Positions 7,562 to 16,950 of a DNA stretch of 64,000 nucleotides are shown here, one piece after another. This stretch comes from Pseudoteredinibacter isoporae_A. GTDB taxonomy: Bacteria; Pseudomonadota; Gammaproteobacteria; Pseudomonadales; Cellvibrionaceae. How positions within the stretch are numbered: the first letter of the stretch is position 1; each line of letters begins with the position of its first letter. The translations under genes and the position numbers were made by a program. Where the stretch lies: NCBI RefSeq assembly GCF_040372805.1, contig NZ_BAABWJ010000009.1:124001-188000 (forward strand). Reading direction: 5' to 3'. A model generated the notes under the pieces. The model was not told the DNA's origin. It saw only the letters and a program-made list of their open reading frames with translations, and did no database searches.

Positions 7562-10366
7562 TTAGTTTCCAAACATGTCTTCGCGTTGCTGGTAGCCGTA
7601 AATCGCGTCTTTCAGGATGCTGCTCAAGCGTTTGCCTGTACCGCCCAAGCCTTTGAGCTGAATTTCAAAAAAGATGCCACTGTCTTCCTGAACCTGCTGG
7701 TCGACCAAGGTGCCCTGAGTTGCCAGGAAGTTATCAATCCAACGGCGGCCAACCAGACGAATGCGATAGCAGCAGCTGTTATATTCGAACCCGGCAAGGG
7801 TCTCAAGTTCCCGCTTATTGGTGACGTCATAGTTGCTGCGAGCAATCAGGCTCCAGCTGTCGAATACTGGCAGGATAAAGGATACATCGGCCTGCTCAAT
7901 GTCATTGTCGAGCAGCTCATTGGTGATGCCGTTGTTATTGAAGTCGGTGTTATCCAATTGACCGAAGTTACGGTCATAGCGGTAGCTGAGGTTAAAGATA
8001 CGGGCATCTTCATCCATGTAGCGCAAATAGACGTTACCGCGCTCCAATCGATCGTCGTACTGGCGCCAGGTCAAGTCGACGCCATAGCGCAGAGTCTGTG
8101 ACAAGCTGCCACTCAACAGGAAGGCGTACTCAGACTGATCGCCGATTTGTCTTTCCAGTCGATCCAATTGACGGCGAGCCTGAATGCGCTCGGAAATGTT
8201 GCTGGACGACAACTGAGCGGTCAGTTCTTGTCTCAAGGCCTCGGCGTTGCTCAGATCGCCAAACTCGCCGGTCAGCGACACCTGGCGGTCATCAAAGTAG
8301 AAAATCTGACCAAGGCTCACGCGCAACCATTCTTCACCGCTGCGCTGATTGATAAAGCGAGACGTCAAGCCTACAGACAGCTGATTGGCATCGTCGATGC
8401 GGTCTGCACCGGCAAAGCGACTGGTGCGGAACAATTGGCTATACCCTACGGTGACATCCGAGGTGTCGAAATCAATGTCGGCGCCGCCAGGGGTCAGGTT
8501 GTAGAAGTCGCTTTGGTCAGCGTGATCACTGTAGAAGTAAAACAGTCGAGGCTCAAAGGTCTGCTTGTAGTTCTTACCAAACAGATTACCTAAGCGTTCA
8601 AAGTAAATTGTGCTGTCAATGCTGGCCATGCCTGCAGCAGCGTTCGGGCTGTCATTGGCGCTGTCGAGCAGGTTAAGGCTGTCGAGTTTATAGGACAGGG
8701 CCCGGGCACCGATCATTGGGCGAACATAACCCCAAGCCCATTGCTTATCCCAGCTCAGACGGTAATCCAGGCGAGCACGGTCACCCACAATTCGATTGGC
8801 ATTGCGATCTTTGTCGCGATGATCAAACTGAGTGTACTCGTTTAACAGCTCGGCACTGAAGTCGCCCCATTGGTAGTTACCCATTGCGCGAACGGTGGGA
8901 AGTTGTTTATAGGGCGATGCCAGACCATTCACGATGGTTTGGAATTTCTCGGCTTTAATCGAGACATCCCAATTGTCCAAACGGTAACCGGCCAAGGCCA
9001 GTTGGCGCAGGTCACTGATGCTGTTCAGTGAGAGGCTGGCGGTATCGAGGTCACGCAGATAGTCGCGGTCGCTCACCTGAGTGTAATCAATTTTTGAATA
9101 CCAGGACTCGCCACGGCCTTTTTGATCAACCCCCACCAACCAGCGATCTTCATCCAGATAAGGGCTGGCTTGTCCCGGGCTGATGATGCCTTCATTTACC
9201 AGGCGTTGGTTGTCTTTATCGTTACCGCCTTCGTCTTTGGCGAGGTAAGCAAAATTGGCGTCGGTTCTGAAATATCGGTTCAGATGACGGAATTCGGTTT
9301 CCAGCATAAAACCGCGATCATTGATGTAACGCGGCGTTAAGGTCATGTCGTAATTCGGGGCCAGATTCAAATAATAAGGCACGGTCAGATCGATGCCGCC
9401 GCTGTCGCTGGAGCTGATCGATGGAAACAGCAGACCGGACTTGCGTTTGTCACCCACAGGGAACTGCAGGTACGGGGTGTAAAACACCGGAATGCCTTTA
9501 ACGCGAAGGACAATGTCTCTGGCTGTGCCGACTTCTGTTTTGGGGTCAATGTGAACGCGTCGTCCTTGCAGCAACCAGGAAGGGTCTTCTGGTTCGCACT
9601 GAGAATAACTGGCTTCGGTCATTTCCAAAGTCTTGTCGCCCAGGCGAGTGATCTGTGTCGCGCTGCCGTGGATACCTTGTTGGTGCAGAACATATTGAGC
9701 GTTGTTTACATGGGCAACGCCGCTGTCCATATCCATATCCATGGAATCACCCTTGATGAGGACCCCAGGCTCGCGCAGGCGGATATTGCCGTCGAGTTCA
9801 GCGGTGCTGGTGCCTCGGTCTACCATGGCGCGGTCAGCTTCCAGTTGGCGATAGCCCTGGATCATTTTGACATCACCTTCCAAGGTCGCACTGGTTTCCT
9901 GCATGGCTTCGGTGGAGTCGGCAGACAGGCGCAAGGGGGCGTTGTCGGGGTCCAGCTGGGCCTCTTCGTCCTCGCGCATCGGTTCGACAAAAGCACCACA
10001 ACAGCCGGGGCTCAATTCACGGCGCTGTTCTTCAGACAACTGTTCTTCTCGAACCCAGTCTAGAGGGTGGTAGCTGCTGACTGACTTGGCGTCCGCACTG
10101 CCTGCTGGGCCTTTGGCGCCACCCAAGAAGACATTGCTGCGTTGTGGTCGCTCATAGATCTCCGGGTTCGGCTTGGATTCACAGGCCCATTTGCCATCCT
10201 CAGCCTGACAATCCCACAGTGAATTGTCGTCCTGGGCGAGTGCCAGCTGGCCCAGGCCCGAACTGATCAGGGCAATGGCGGTTGCCAGAGTGGAGACCCG
10301 ACTGGGGGCCTTGATGCCGGAATGAGGTAATAAAGCGCTTAGTTGTGGTTGGCGAGGCTTGGCCAT
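7562..10366 (-). CDS. lptD: LPS-assembly outer membrane protein LptD
   Basis: Outer-membrane barrel that, with lipoprotein LptE, inserts LPS into the outer leaflet. The 934 residues start with a long basic N-terminus and a hydrophobic signal segment ending near LALAQ. The OstA/LptA-like beta-jellyroll domain (ADSTEAMQE through GDSMDMDMD) is followed by a 26-strand-type barrel with YTPYLQFPVG and many aromatic alternating strands. CCGAF and a C-terminal NSCCYR provide the cysteines expected for the inter-domain disulfides. It leads the leftward surA-pdxA-rsmA-apaGH run and diverges from amgK. Confidence 0.96.
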   Translation of the reverse strand: MAKPRQPQLSALLPHSGIKAPSRVSTLATAIALISSGLGQLALAQDDNSLWDCQAEDGKWACESKPNPEIYERPQRSNVFLGGAKGPAGSADAKSVSSYHPLDWVREEQLSEEQRRELSPGCCGAFVEPMREDEEAQLDPDNAPLRLSADSTEAMQETSATLEGDVKMIQGYRQLEADRAMVDRGTSTAELDGNIRLREPGVLIKGDSMDMDMDSGVAHVNNAQYVLHQQGIHGSATQITRLGDKTLEMTEASYSQCEPEDPSWLLQGRRVHIDPKTEVGTARDIVLRVKGIPVFYTPYLQFPVGDKRKSGLLFPSISSSDSGGIDLTVPYYLNLAPNYDMTLTPRYINDRGFMLETEFRHLNRYFRTDANFAYLAKDEGGNDKDNQRLVNEGIISPGQASPYLDEDRWLVGVDQKGRGESWYSKIDYTQVSDRDYLRDLDTASLSLNSISDLRQLALAGYRLDNWDVSIKAEKFQTIVNGLASPYKQLPTVRAMGNYQWGDFSAELLNEYTQFDHRDKDRNANRIVGDRARLDYRLSWDKQWAWGYVRPMIGARALSYKLDSLNLLDSANDSPNAAAGMASIDSTIYFERLGNLFGKNYKQTFEPRLFYFYSDHADQSDFYNLTPGGADIDFDTSDVTVGYSQLFRTSRFAGADRIDDANQLSVGLTSRFINQRSGEEWLRVSLGQIFYFDDRQVSLTGEFGDLSNAEALRQELTAQLSSSNISERIQARRQLDRLERQIGDQSEYAFLLSGSLSQTLRYGVDLTWRQYDDRLERGNVYLRYMDEDARIFNLSYRYDRNFGQLDNTDFNNNGITNELLDNDIEQADVSFILPVFDSWSLIARSNYDVTNKRELETLAGFEYNSCCYRIRLVGRRWIDNFLATQGTLVDQQVQEDSGIFFEIQLKGLGGTGKRLSSILKDAIYGYQQREDMFGN

Positions 10367-10517
10367 GCAATTCGAAACCCAAATTTATCGTGTCTACAAG
10401 CGGCCTGCGGGATGATGAGGGCAGGCATTATTTTGTTGTTTTTAGCGCCAGCATTGAATTGCCGCCAGCAGCTTTGGCAAACCGTCGATTCTACTTGGGT
10501 TAGAAGGGGCTGGCTAC

Positions 10518-10526
10518 TGCTATAGT
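10518..10526 (+). promoter_or_regulatory. Possible extended -10 promoter upstream of amgK
   Basis: TGCTATAGT at 10518-10526 has the TG-n-TATAaT form of an extended -10 element, in the 260-base divergent region between lptD and amgK. No convincing -35 hexamer is present at 17 bases, which extended -10 promoters can tolerate. A second -10-like box lies nearer the gene. Confidence 0.3.
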
Positions 10527-10611
10527 CCTAGTAAAGTCAAAAAACACACGGCTTTTTGATTGGCTCCCTTGGCATTTGCGCGGCTGGCAGGTACAGTCCC
10601 TCCCAAATCCA

Positions 10612-10617
10612 TATAAT
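10612..10617 (+). promoter_or_regulatory. -10 box immediately upstream of amgK
   Basis: A perfect TATAAT lies at 10612-10617, ten bases before the amgK ATG at 10627. Transcription from it would start about at the start codon. The region has no Shine-Dalgarno sequence, so a leaderless message is possible. No good -35 element is seen 16-18 bases upstream, which keeps the confidence low. Confidence 0.35.
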
Positions 10618-10626
10618 GCAGTAAAT

Positions 10627-11760
10627 ATGTCCGCTTCAGACCACACTCCCAAGCAATACGTCGATATCACCCCTGATTTGAGCTTCTGGATACGCCAAGA
10701 ACTGTCTCTGGAGGAATTGCCCTCCCTGTCGGCCCTCGGTGGTGATGCGGGGTTTCGCCGTTATTTTCGATTAGATCGTGATGTTCGCGTGGACGGGCGA
10801 GCGTTGATGGCGGTGTTTGCACCGCCTGAGGCTGAGAAAAATGAAGAGTTTGTGGCCATGGCGGAGCTGCTGACGGATCTCGGGGTGAAAACACCCAAGA
10901 TATTCGCAAAGGACCTGACACGAGGTTTTTTTGTGTTGGAAGACCTCGGCAATCAACATTTGTTTGATGTGCTTGCTCACGGCAATGTGGCTGATCTATA
11001 CGATCGCAGTTCCGATCTTCTTCTGATGATTCAGCGTGGTGAGCAGGTCGCTGACTTGCCGGTGTATGACGAAGAGTTATTAATGCGGGAGATGGCGCTC
11101 TTCAGTGAGTGGTTTGTCCCTCAATTGCTCGGTTATACCTTGAGTGATGTGGATCAACAAATCCTGGATAGCAGTTTTGAAGCCTTAGCCCAAAGTGCTT
11201 TGCAGCAACCGTATCGTTTGGTGCATCGCGATTACCACAGCCGCAACATCATGCTGAATAATGGTGAGCTGTCGCTGATTGATTTTCAAGACGCTGTCTG
11301 GGGGCCAATCAGTTATGACTTGGTGTCCTTATTGCGCGATTGCTATGTGCATTGGCCCGACGCCACTGTAAGGAAAGCTCTGCAATCCCATTGGCAAAAA
11401 ATGCCCGCTGAACTGAAGGGCGACATGGACTTGGAACAGTTTCAGAAAGCGTTTGATTGGATGGGTTTGCAGCGACACATCAAGGTGCTTGGAATTTTCG
11501 CTCGTCTGGCCCTGCGTGACAGTAAGCCGGCTTATCTGAATGATTTGCCTCTGGTGATTCGTTATACCTTGGATGTCGCTGAGCGTTATGAGGTGTTGGC
11601 AGATTTCGTTGCTTGGTTTAAGCGGTCGCTCTTGCCGCTTTGCGAGCAACAGGACTGGTATCAGGATTATAAGCAAGCCGGTGAACAGGGCGCTCATTTA
11701 CGTCGTGAGATGGAAACTCCAGTCCTGGCAGATAATGCGCTTCTCAAGGACGTGCCATGA
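10627..11760 (+). CDS. amgK: N-acetylmuramate/N-acetylglucosamine 1-kinase
   Basis: Aminoglycoside-phosphotransferase-fold kinase that phosphorylates recycled MurNAc at C1. It is the first step of the cell-wall salvage route that bypasses de novo UDP-MurNAc synthesis in Pseudomonas. The 377 residues contain the nucleotide-binding N-lobe (GGDAGFRRYFRL), the catalytic loop HRDYHSRNIM and the metal-binding IDFQDAVWGP. The upstream frame is open, but MSASDH at 10627 is the first plausible start; it has almost no Shine-Dalgarno sequence. The stop overlaps the murU start (ATGA), which supports the assignment, and divergence from lptD is the usual arrangement. Confidence 0.9.
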   Translation: MSASDHTPKQYVDITPDLSFWIRQELSLEELPSLSALGGDAGFRRYFRLDRDVRVDGRALMAVFAPPEAEKNEEFVAMAELLTDLGVKTPKIFAKDLTRGFFVLEDLGNQHLFDVLAHGNVADLYDRSSDLLLMIQRGEQVADLPVYDEELLMREMALFSEWFVPQLLGYTLSDVDQQILDSSFEALAQSALQQPYRLVHRDYHSRNIMLNNGELSLIDFQDAVWGPISYDLVSLLRDCYVHWPDATVRKALQSHWQKMPAELKGDMDLEQFQKAFDWMGLQRHIKVLGIFARLALRDSKPAYLNDLPLVIRYTLDVAERYEVLADFVAWFKRSLLPLCEQQDWYQDYKQAGEQGAHLRREMETPVLADNALLKDVP

Positions 11761-12431
11761 AGGCGATGATTCTGGCGGCAGGTAAGGGAACACGCATGCA
11801 GCCGCTGACCCTGACCACCCCCAAACCTTTGTTGGAAGCGGGCGGGAAAAGTTTAATCGAACATCAGCTGGATCGCATTAAGCTCGCAGGCATTCGCGAG
11901 GTTGTGATTAATATTGCATATCTGGGTGAACAAATACGGGAGCGCATCGGAGATGGTCGAGCCTATGGCTTGAGTATCCAATACAGTGTAGAACCTGAAC
12001 CTCTCGAAACGGCCGGTGCGATTGCCCACGCTCTGCCGTTGCTCGGCGAAGCACCGTTTTTATTATTAAATGGCGACGTCTGGTGTGAGTTTCCGCTCGA
12101 ACAATTATGCCAGCACGCATTGAATACTAGCCTGGGACGTTTGTTGTTGGTGAATAACCCGACGTTTAAAACCCACGGGGATTTCTCCATCGATCAAAAT
12201 CAGTTGCTGGGTGTATTGGAGCAGGGGGAAGGCTATACCTACGCAGGGATCGCCTTGTTGTCACCGGCCTTGGTGGCGGACTACCCCAATAAGCGAAAAA
12301 TCTTTGCCTTGCGGGAAGTGTTTGATGCGGCGATTGCCAAAGGCTTGTTGAGTGCTGAAGTGTACCGCGGTGATTGGCGAGATATTGGTACCGTCGAACG
12401 CCTTCAGGAACTCAGAAATGATCTGTCTTGA
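11757..12431 (+). CDS. murU: N-acetylmuramate alpha-1-phosphate uridylyltransferase
   Basis: Nucleotidyltransferase that converts MurNAc-1-phosphate and UTP to UDP-MurNAc, the step after AmgK. The 224-residue protein begins MKAMILAAGKGTRMQPLT, the nucleotide-binding loop of sugar-1-phosphate uridylyltransferases, followed by TPKPLL and the metal-binding NGDVW. The ATG overlaps the amgK stop by four bases, implying translational coupling. It ends 19 bases before the convergent DUF3530 gene. Confidence 0.9.
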   Translation: MKAMILAAGKGTRMQPLTLTTPKPLLEAGGKSLIEHQLDRIKLAGIREVVINIAYLGEQIRERIGDGRAYGLSIQYSVEPEPLETAGAIAHALPLLGEAPFLLLNGDVWCEFPLEQLCQHALNTSLGRLLLVNNPTFKTHGDFSIDQNQLLGVLEQGEGYTYAGIALLSPALVADYPNKRKIFALREVFDAAIAKGLLSAEVYRGDWRDIGTVERLQELRNDLS

Positions 12432-12450
12432 TGGGAATTAAACGCGAGTG

Positions 12451-13566
12451 TTAGCGTAGCGTTTTCGCCCGACCTTTAGCATAGCGATTTAAAAACCCAC
12501 GCACCCGTTTGCTCATCGGGTTTTCTCCCAGTGCCAGTTTGCTTGACGGTAAAGGCAATTGTTGTTGTCGGTATACCGGCAGCCCCGCGCGCAAGGCATA
12601 AGCTTTGCGTTGTTGTGCCAGTTGCTGGCTTTTCTCTCCGTCTTCAAAATAAATATCCAGCACATACAAATCCAAGTCGGCCATCGCTTTTGCCAAATTA
12701 AAATCGGATTGGTTGGGTATATGGGAAACCGCATTGATGCTGACCAGTGCCGCAATGGGTTTGGCGACTTGAGCTTGCGGATTACTGGGTGGGGAGACTG
12801 GAATGTCAGCAATCATTTTTACCGCACGCACGACGGATTGACCTTCACAGATAATGGCAATATTCAACAGCCCTTGTTGCCTCAGGTATTCATACGCTTC
12901 CATGAGGCGCTCGTAGGCCTGTGTTTCGGGATCGATCATACTGGGGTTGGTTTCTTCGGCTGCCATGGGGGCGCCGTTGCCTTGTGGAGCGCCCTGGGTT
13001 TCTTCAGGTGTTTTGGCCTGGGATTCGTTTGTTTCTGCAGGCCCATTTTGGCCCTGGGTGTCGTCCGGCGTGGTGTTTTGTATCGGACGCTCTGGAATGG
13101 CTTGCGGTAGGCTAGGGGGTAGACTTATTGCCAGGCTGGTCCAGCCATGTTTGGCAAGATTATCACTGAGGACTTGGCTGGTTTGGGGCCAGCGAGGGTG
13201 CTGGCCATCACGGTGCAAGACAATAGCTGCGCCATAAGGAAGCGGGCGCCAAGCTTCCTGATACACCGCAAGAAAGCGTTCCGCACCTTCACCTAGCCAG
13301 AGCAGGGATTCGGGATCCACCTCTTTTGCCAGGGCGGCCATTTTTTCCTGGGCCAGATGCTGTTTGTCCAGTGAAGGGCGGGTAATTGTCTCGGGATCCT
13401 CAGGTGTACTGGTTTGGGGTTCTTGAGTTTGAGTTTCCTGGGTTTGAGTCTCTTGAGTCTGGGCTGTCGCCGCACTATCGCTCGGCTCTTGCCCATGGGA
13501 AACGTTGCTCGACAGTACGGCGAACAGGAGCGAAATACTTAGGGATAGGGGGTTACGGCGAATCAT
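12451..13566 (-). CDS. DUF3530 family secreted protein
   Basis: A 371-residue predicted exported protein with an N-terminal signal peptide (LSISLLFAVLSS, cleavage near SHGQ). Residues 36-52 are a low-complexity stretch of repeated QTQE units, followed by a Pro/Glu-rich linker. The folded part has YGAAIVLHRDGQHPRWPQT and HGWTSLAISLP, recognisable as DUF3530, a family with an alpha/beta-hydrolase-like core. I do not see a clear GxSxG nucleophile elbow; the closest is ICEGQSVV. A second Gln/Pro/Glu-rich linker (residues about 160-200) interrupts the core. Function unknown; probably periplasmic. Confidence 0.75.
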   Translation of the reverse strand: MIRRNPLSLSISLLFAVLSSNVSHGQEPSDSAATAQTQETQTQETQTQEPQTSTPEDPETITRPSLDKQHLAQEKMAALAKEVDPESLLWLGEGAERFLAVYQEAWRPLPYGAAIVLHRDGQHPRWPQTSQVLSDNLAKHGWTSLAISLPPSLPQAIPERPIQNTTPDDTQGQNGPAETNESQAKTPEETQGAPQGNGAPMAAEETNPSMIDPETQAYERLMEAYEYLRQQGLLNIAIICEGQSVVRAVKMIADIPVSPPSNPQAQVAKPIAALVSINAVSHIPNQSDFNLAKAMADLDLYVLDIYFEDGEKSQQLAQQRKAYALRAGLPVYRQQQLPLPSSKLALGENPMSKRVRGFLNRYAKGRAKTLR

Positions 13567-13674
13567 GATCCAGACTTTTAGATGTTAATCGCCCCTAAGT
13601 ATAGTCGCTTGTGACAGTGTTGCTGCCGCGAGCTACAATAGCGCCCTGATATAGCCTGGATTAGAGTTGTAGCC

Positions 13675-14364
13675 ATGAAAGATTTCAAAATAGCACCTTC
13701 CATATTGGCAGCCGATTTCGCTCGCTTGGGTGATGAAGTGACAGATGTCCTGGACGCCGGTGCGGATATTGTTCATTTCGATGTGATGGATAATCACTAT
13801 GTCCCCAACCTGACCATCGGCCCGATGGTGTGTAAAGCGTTGCGTAACTACGGCATTACGGCACCTATTGATGTGCATCTGATGGTGGAGCCGGTGGACG
13901 ACATGATTGGCATGTTTGCGGATGCTGGAGCCGATTACATTACCTTTCACCCGGAAGCCTCTCGCCATGTGGATCGCTCAATTCAACTGATCAAACAGAA
14001 AGGGTGTAAAGCCGGATTGGTGCTTAACCCGGCGACACCGATCGATTCTGTGCGCCACGTTTTGCCTCAGTTGGATATGTTGTTGTTGATGTCCGTTAAC
14101 CCTGGTTTTGGTGGACAAAAATTCATTCCATACACATTGGATAAGCTGCGTGAAGCGCGTCGTGCGATTGATGAGATCGAAGCAAATAGCGACGCCTCTA
14201 TTCGATTGGAAATTGACGGTGGTGTCACAGCCGAGAATATTTACGAGATTGCCAGTGCGGGTGCGGATACGTTTGTCGCTGGCTCGGCGATCTTCAGTAA
14301 AGAGGATTACCGTACGGCTATCGATAATATGCGTTCTGAACTGGCTCGCGTGCCCTCTTCGTGA
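13675..14364 (+). CDS. rpe: Ribulose-phosphate 3-epimerase
   Basis: TIM-barrel enzyme interconverting ribulose-5-phosphate and xylulose-5-phosphate in the pentose phosphate pathway. The 229 residues contain IAPSILAADFARLG, the metal ligands in HFDVMDNHYVPN and DVHLMVE, MSVNPGFGGQKF and the phosphate-binding C-terminal EIDGGV and AGSAIF. It stands alone here; in many pseudomonads gph and trpE follow it, which they do not in this window. A hairpin terminator follows at 14405. Confidence 0.97.
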   Translation: MKDFKIAPSILAADFARLGDEVTDVLDAGADIVHFDVMDNHYVPNLTIGPMVCKALRNYGITAPIDVHLMVEPVDDMIGMFADAGADYITFHPEASRHVDRSIQLIKQKGCKAGLVLNPATPIDSVRHVLPQLDMLLLMSVNPGFGGQKFIPYTLDKLREARRAIDEIEANSDASIRLEIDGGVTAENIYEIASAGADTFVAGSAIFSKEDYRTAIDNMRSELARVPSS

Positions 14365-14404
14365 TGGCGTGATCGATTCGCTCAATTGAGAGCATCCTGC
14401 GGTG

Positions 14405-14440
14405 AGGCGCAGCTGGAACCCTATGGTGTCGGCTGCGCCT
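14405..14440 (+). terminator. Intrinsic terminator after rpe
   Basis: AGGCGCAGC at 14405-14413 pairs perfectly with GCTGCGCCT at 14432-14440 and is followed by the T-rich TTCGTCTTT. It lies 40 bases after the rpe stop. Confidence 0.75.
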
Positions 14441-14544
14441 TTCGTCTTTAAAGAGGGGGAGTTTGGAAGCTCATACCTGATCAATACATCCTTGTTGAGA
14501 TCGGGGTTTTATGCAAGAACAATAAATCGAAAAACAGGTGCCTT

Positions 14545-16233
14545 ATGAAAGTTTTAGCGTCTTGGTTTTGTGCGGCAACGCTTATGGTCACGCCATTCGT
14601 ACAAGCCTATGATCGAATCACCGGCTCAGAATTTGCTTCGCGTTCAGAAGTTATCGCACAGCATGGGATGGCGGCAACGTCCCAACCTTTGGCGACACAA
14701 GTTGCGCTTGATATTCTGAAGCAAGGTGGTAATGCGGTTGATGCGGCCATCGCAGCGAATGCGGTTTTGGGTTTAGTCGAACCGACAGGAAACGGTATCG
14801 GCGGCGATCTGTTTGCCATTATCTGGGACGCTAAAAGCCAGCAGCTTTACGGTTTGAATGCGTCAGGTCGCTCACCCAAATCCCTCACGCTTGAACATCT
14901 GAAATCCCAGGGCGATAAAATCCCCGCCTATGGCCCGTTGCCTGTTTCGGTGCCTGGTGCCGTTGACGGTTGGTTTGAAATGCACAATAAATTCGGCCAA
15001 TTGCCTATGGCTGATTTACTGCAACCGGCGATCGATTATGCTCGACAAGGCTTCCCGGTCTCTGAATTAATTGCCTATTACCTCGATCGCAGTGTGGCGG
15101 CTCGAGCGAAATACCCTGGTTTTAAAGAAGTCTTTATGCCCAATGGCCAAATGCCGAAAAAGGGAGAGATCTTCCGTAATCCTGCCTTGGCGAATACATT
15201 GGAAGCCATCGCGAAAGGCGGACGTGATGCGTTTTACACAGGGGACATCGCAAAAGAAATTGATCGCTATATGAAGGCCAATGGGGGCTTTTTACGTTAC
15301 CAGGATTTGGCCGATCATCGCAGTGATTGGGTAAAGCCCGTGAGCAGTAATTATCGTGGTTACGATGTGTGGGAATTACCGCCTAATGGTCAGGGCATTG
15401 CCGCACTGCATATTTTAAATTTGATGGAAGGCTTTGATGTGAAGGCCATGGGCTTTGGCAGTGTTGACTATGTACACGCCTTTGTTGAAGCCAAAAAAAT
15501 TGCCTTTGCGGATCGCGCGCGATTTTATGCCGATCCGGATTTCAGTGATATTCCGGTTGATCGAATTATTTCCAAAGCCTATGCCGACAAACAGCGCCCC
15601 AAGATCGATATGAAAAAAGCCGCCAAGCGGGATCATGCCGGCCCGGTGGACGGCGACACTATTTATATGACCACGGCCGATAAAGACGGCAATATGGTGT
15701 CTTTGATTCAGAGTAATTTCCGTGGGATGGGTTCGGGTATGACGCCCGCCACATTGGGTTTTGTGTTGCAAAATCGCGGTGAGTTATTCAATTTTACCGA
15801 TGGGCATCCCAACCAATACGCGCCAGGAAAACGCCCTTTCCATACCATCATTCCAGCGTTTGTGACCAAAGACGGCAAACCCTGGTTGAGCTTTGGTGTT
15901 ATGGGGGGCGCGACTCAACCTCAGATGCACGCCCAAATTGTGATCAATATGGTCGATTTTGGTATGAATCTGCAGGAGGCCGGTGACGCACCGCGCATTT
16001 TGCATACTGGCTCCAGTCAGCCGACAGGCGAAATTATGCGCGATGGAGGTTACGTCAGTCTGGAATCCGGTTTTCCGATGCTGCTGCGCCGGGAATTGAG
16101 CAAGCGCGGCCATGTGATTCGAGACAGTTTGGGCGCCTATGGTGGATACCAAGCGATTTTGCGGGATTTGGATAGCGGTGTGTATTACGGTGCTTCAGAA
16201 ACCCGCAAGGATGGCCAGGCGGCGGGTTATTAA
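14545..16233 (+). CDS. Gamma-glutamyltransferase family protein (Ntn-hydrolase)
   Basis: A 562-residue protein with a signal peptide (ATLMVTPFVQA), so probably periplasmic. The large-subunit region has the family motifs GMAATSQPLA, GGNAVDAAIAAN and GNGIGGDLFAI. The expected self-cleavage site precedes Thr372 in GDTIYMTTADKDGNMVS, where Thr372 aligns with the catalytic threonine of E. coli Ggt. The E. coli TTH triplet is replaced by TIY, as in the YwrD-like or cephalosporin-acylase-like branch, so the substrate may not be glutathione. FRGMGSGM replaces the usual lid-side sequence. It could be a glutathione hydrolase or another gamma-glutamyl/acyl amidase; I leave the symbol blank. Confidence 0.85.
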   Translation: MKVLASWFCAATLMVTPFVQAYDRITGSEFASRSEVIAQHGMAATSQPLATQVALDILKQGGNAVDAAIAANAVLGLVEPTGNGIGGDLFAIIWDAKSQQLYGLNASGRSPKSLTLEHLKSQGDKIPAYGPLPVSVPGAVDGWFEMHNKFGQLPMADLLQPAIDYARQGFPVSELIAYYLDRSVAARAKYPGFKEVFMPNGQMPKKGEIFRNPALANTLEAIAKGGRDAFYTGDIAKEIDRYMKANGGFLRYQDLADHRSDWVKPVSSNYRGYDVWELPPNGQGIAALHILNLMEGFDVKAMGFGSVDYVHAFVEAKKIAFADRARFYADPDFSDIPVDRIISKAYADKQRPKIDMKKAAKRDHAGPVDGDTIYMTTADKDGNMVSLIQSNFRGMGSGMTPATLGFVLQNRGELFNFTDGHPNQYAPGKRPFHTIIPAFVTKDGKPWLSFGVMGGATQPQMHAQIVINMVDFGMNLQEAGDAPRILHTGSSQPTGEIMRDGGYVSLESGFPMLLRRELSKRGHVIRDSLGAYGGYQAILRDLDSGVYYGASETRKDGQAAGY

Positions 16234-16259
16234 TCCTAAGCCTGTGTTAGAATCTCGTC

Positions 16260-16526
16260 ATGGAGTGTCGTCAACTTTGCGGAGCTTGCTGCATTGCGCC
16301 GTCAATAAAGCAAGCCATGCCCAATATGCCGAATGGCAAGGCCGCTGGGGAATACTGTGCCAACCTTGATCGCGAGAGTTTGCAATGTCGTATTTGGGGG
16401 CAGGCAGATTACCCGGAGTTTTGCCGTGGATTTCGACCTGAGGTCGATTTCTGTGGTACCAGCCGAGAAGACGCGTTAAGAATCTTGACCGTTTTGGAGG
16501 CCGACACCCAGGCACAGAGATCGTGA
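16260..16526 (+). CDS. YkgJ family cysteine-cluster protein
   Basis: An 88-residue protein with the YkgJ-type metal-chelating cysteines: CxxCGACC near the N-terminus, a middle CANL and CRIW, and C-terminal YPEFCRGF. The family is annotated as a putative zinc- or iron-chelating domain; no function is established for most members. The ATG at 16260 directly follows the ggt stop by 26 bases. It could be co-transcribed with ggt. Confidence 0.8.
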   Translation: MECRQLCGACCIAPSIKQAMPNMPNGKAAGEYCANLDRESLQCRIWGQADYPEFCRGFRPEVDFCGTSREDALRILTVLEADTQAQRS

Positions 16527-16587
16527 TACGAATTTAAATACATGGCCTTACTGATTAAGGCACAGAGAAAATTGTAGGAACAGAATT

Positions 16588-16878
16588 ATGGCAAAACTGC
16601 CTGATGAACAACGTGAAATCCACGCCAAGTACACCTCCGCTTTTATTGAGTTGGCGAACAAATTGAAAGACGAAGGCGGTGAAATCCAGGTGATTTCTGC
16701 GGCCCTGATGAGCGCCTCTGGTGTTTATGCTACTTACACCACTTCGGGCAATGAAGGTTATCTGCATCAGTCTGGTATCGATAAGGTAACAGAGGTGTAC
16801 AAAAACAATCTGACCTTTATTCAAAACATGAAAAAAGCCGAGGCTCACAAAGGCGAAGCTGAAAAAGGCAACTCCTGA
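16588..16878 (+). CDS. Small DUF3144-like protein
   Basis: A 96-residue soluble protein with a mostly helical composition and a lysine/glutamate-rich C-terminal tail. The central ELANKLKDEGG...VISAALMSASGVYATY resembles the DUF3144 family (conserved FIxLANxL and SAALMYASARF segments), though I cannot run a profile search. The start ATG has AGGAA upstream. No cysteine, signal peptide or membrane segment is seen. Function unknown. Confidence 0.6.
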   Translation: MAKLPDEQREIHAKYTSAFIELANKLKDEGGEIQVISAALMSASGVYATYTTSGNEGYLHQSGIDKVTEVYKNNLTFIQNMKKAEAHKGEAEKGNS

Positions 16879-16950
16879 TTCTGACAGGCTACTGATATAC
16901 TCACGTTAGTAGCCGTCATTTCCCTTTGTTAATCTTCTTTAATCATTCCC

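Noticed and set aside
7478..8101. 207-codon open frame opposite surA/lptD
   Set aside because: It overlaps the surA-lptD junction on the other strand and shows no motif; the surA and lptD frames are certain.
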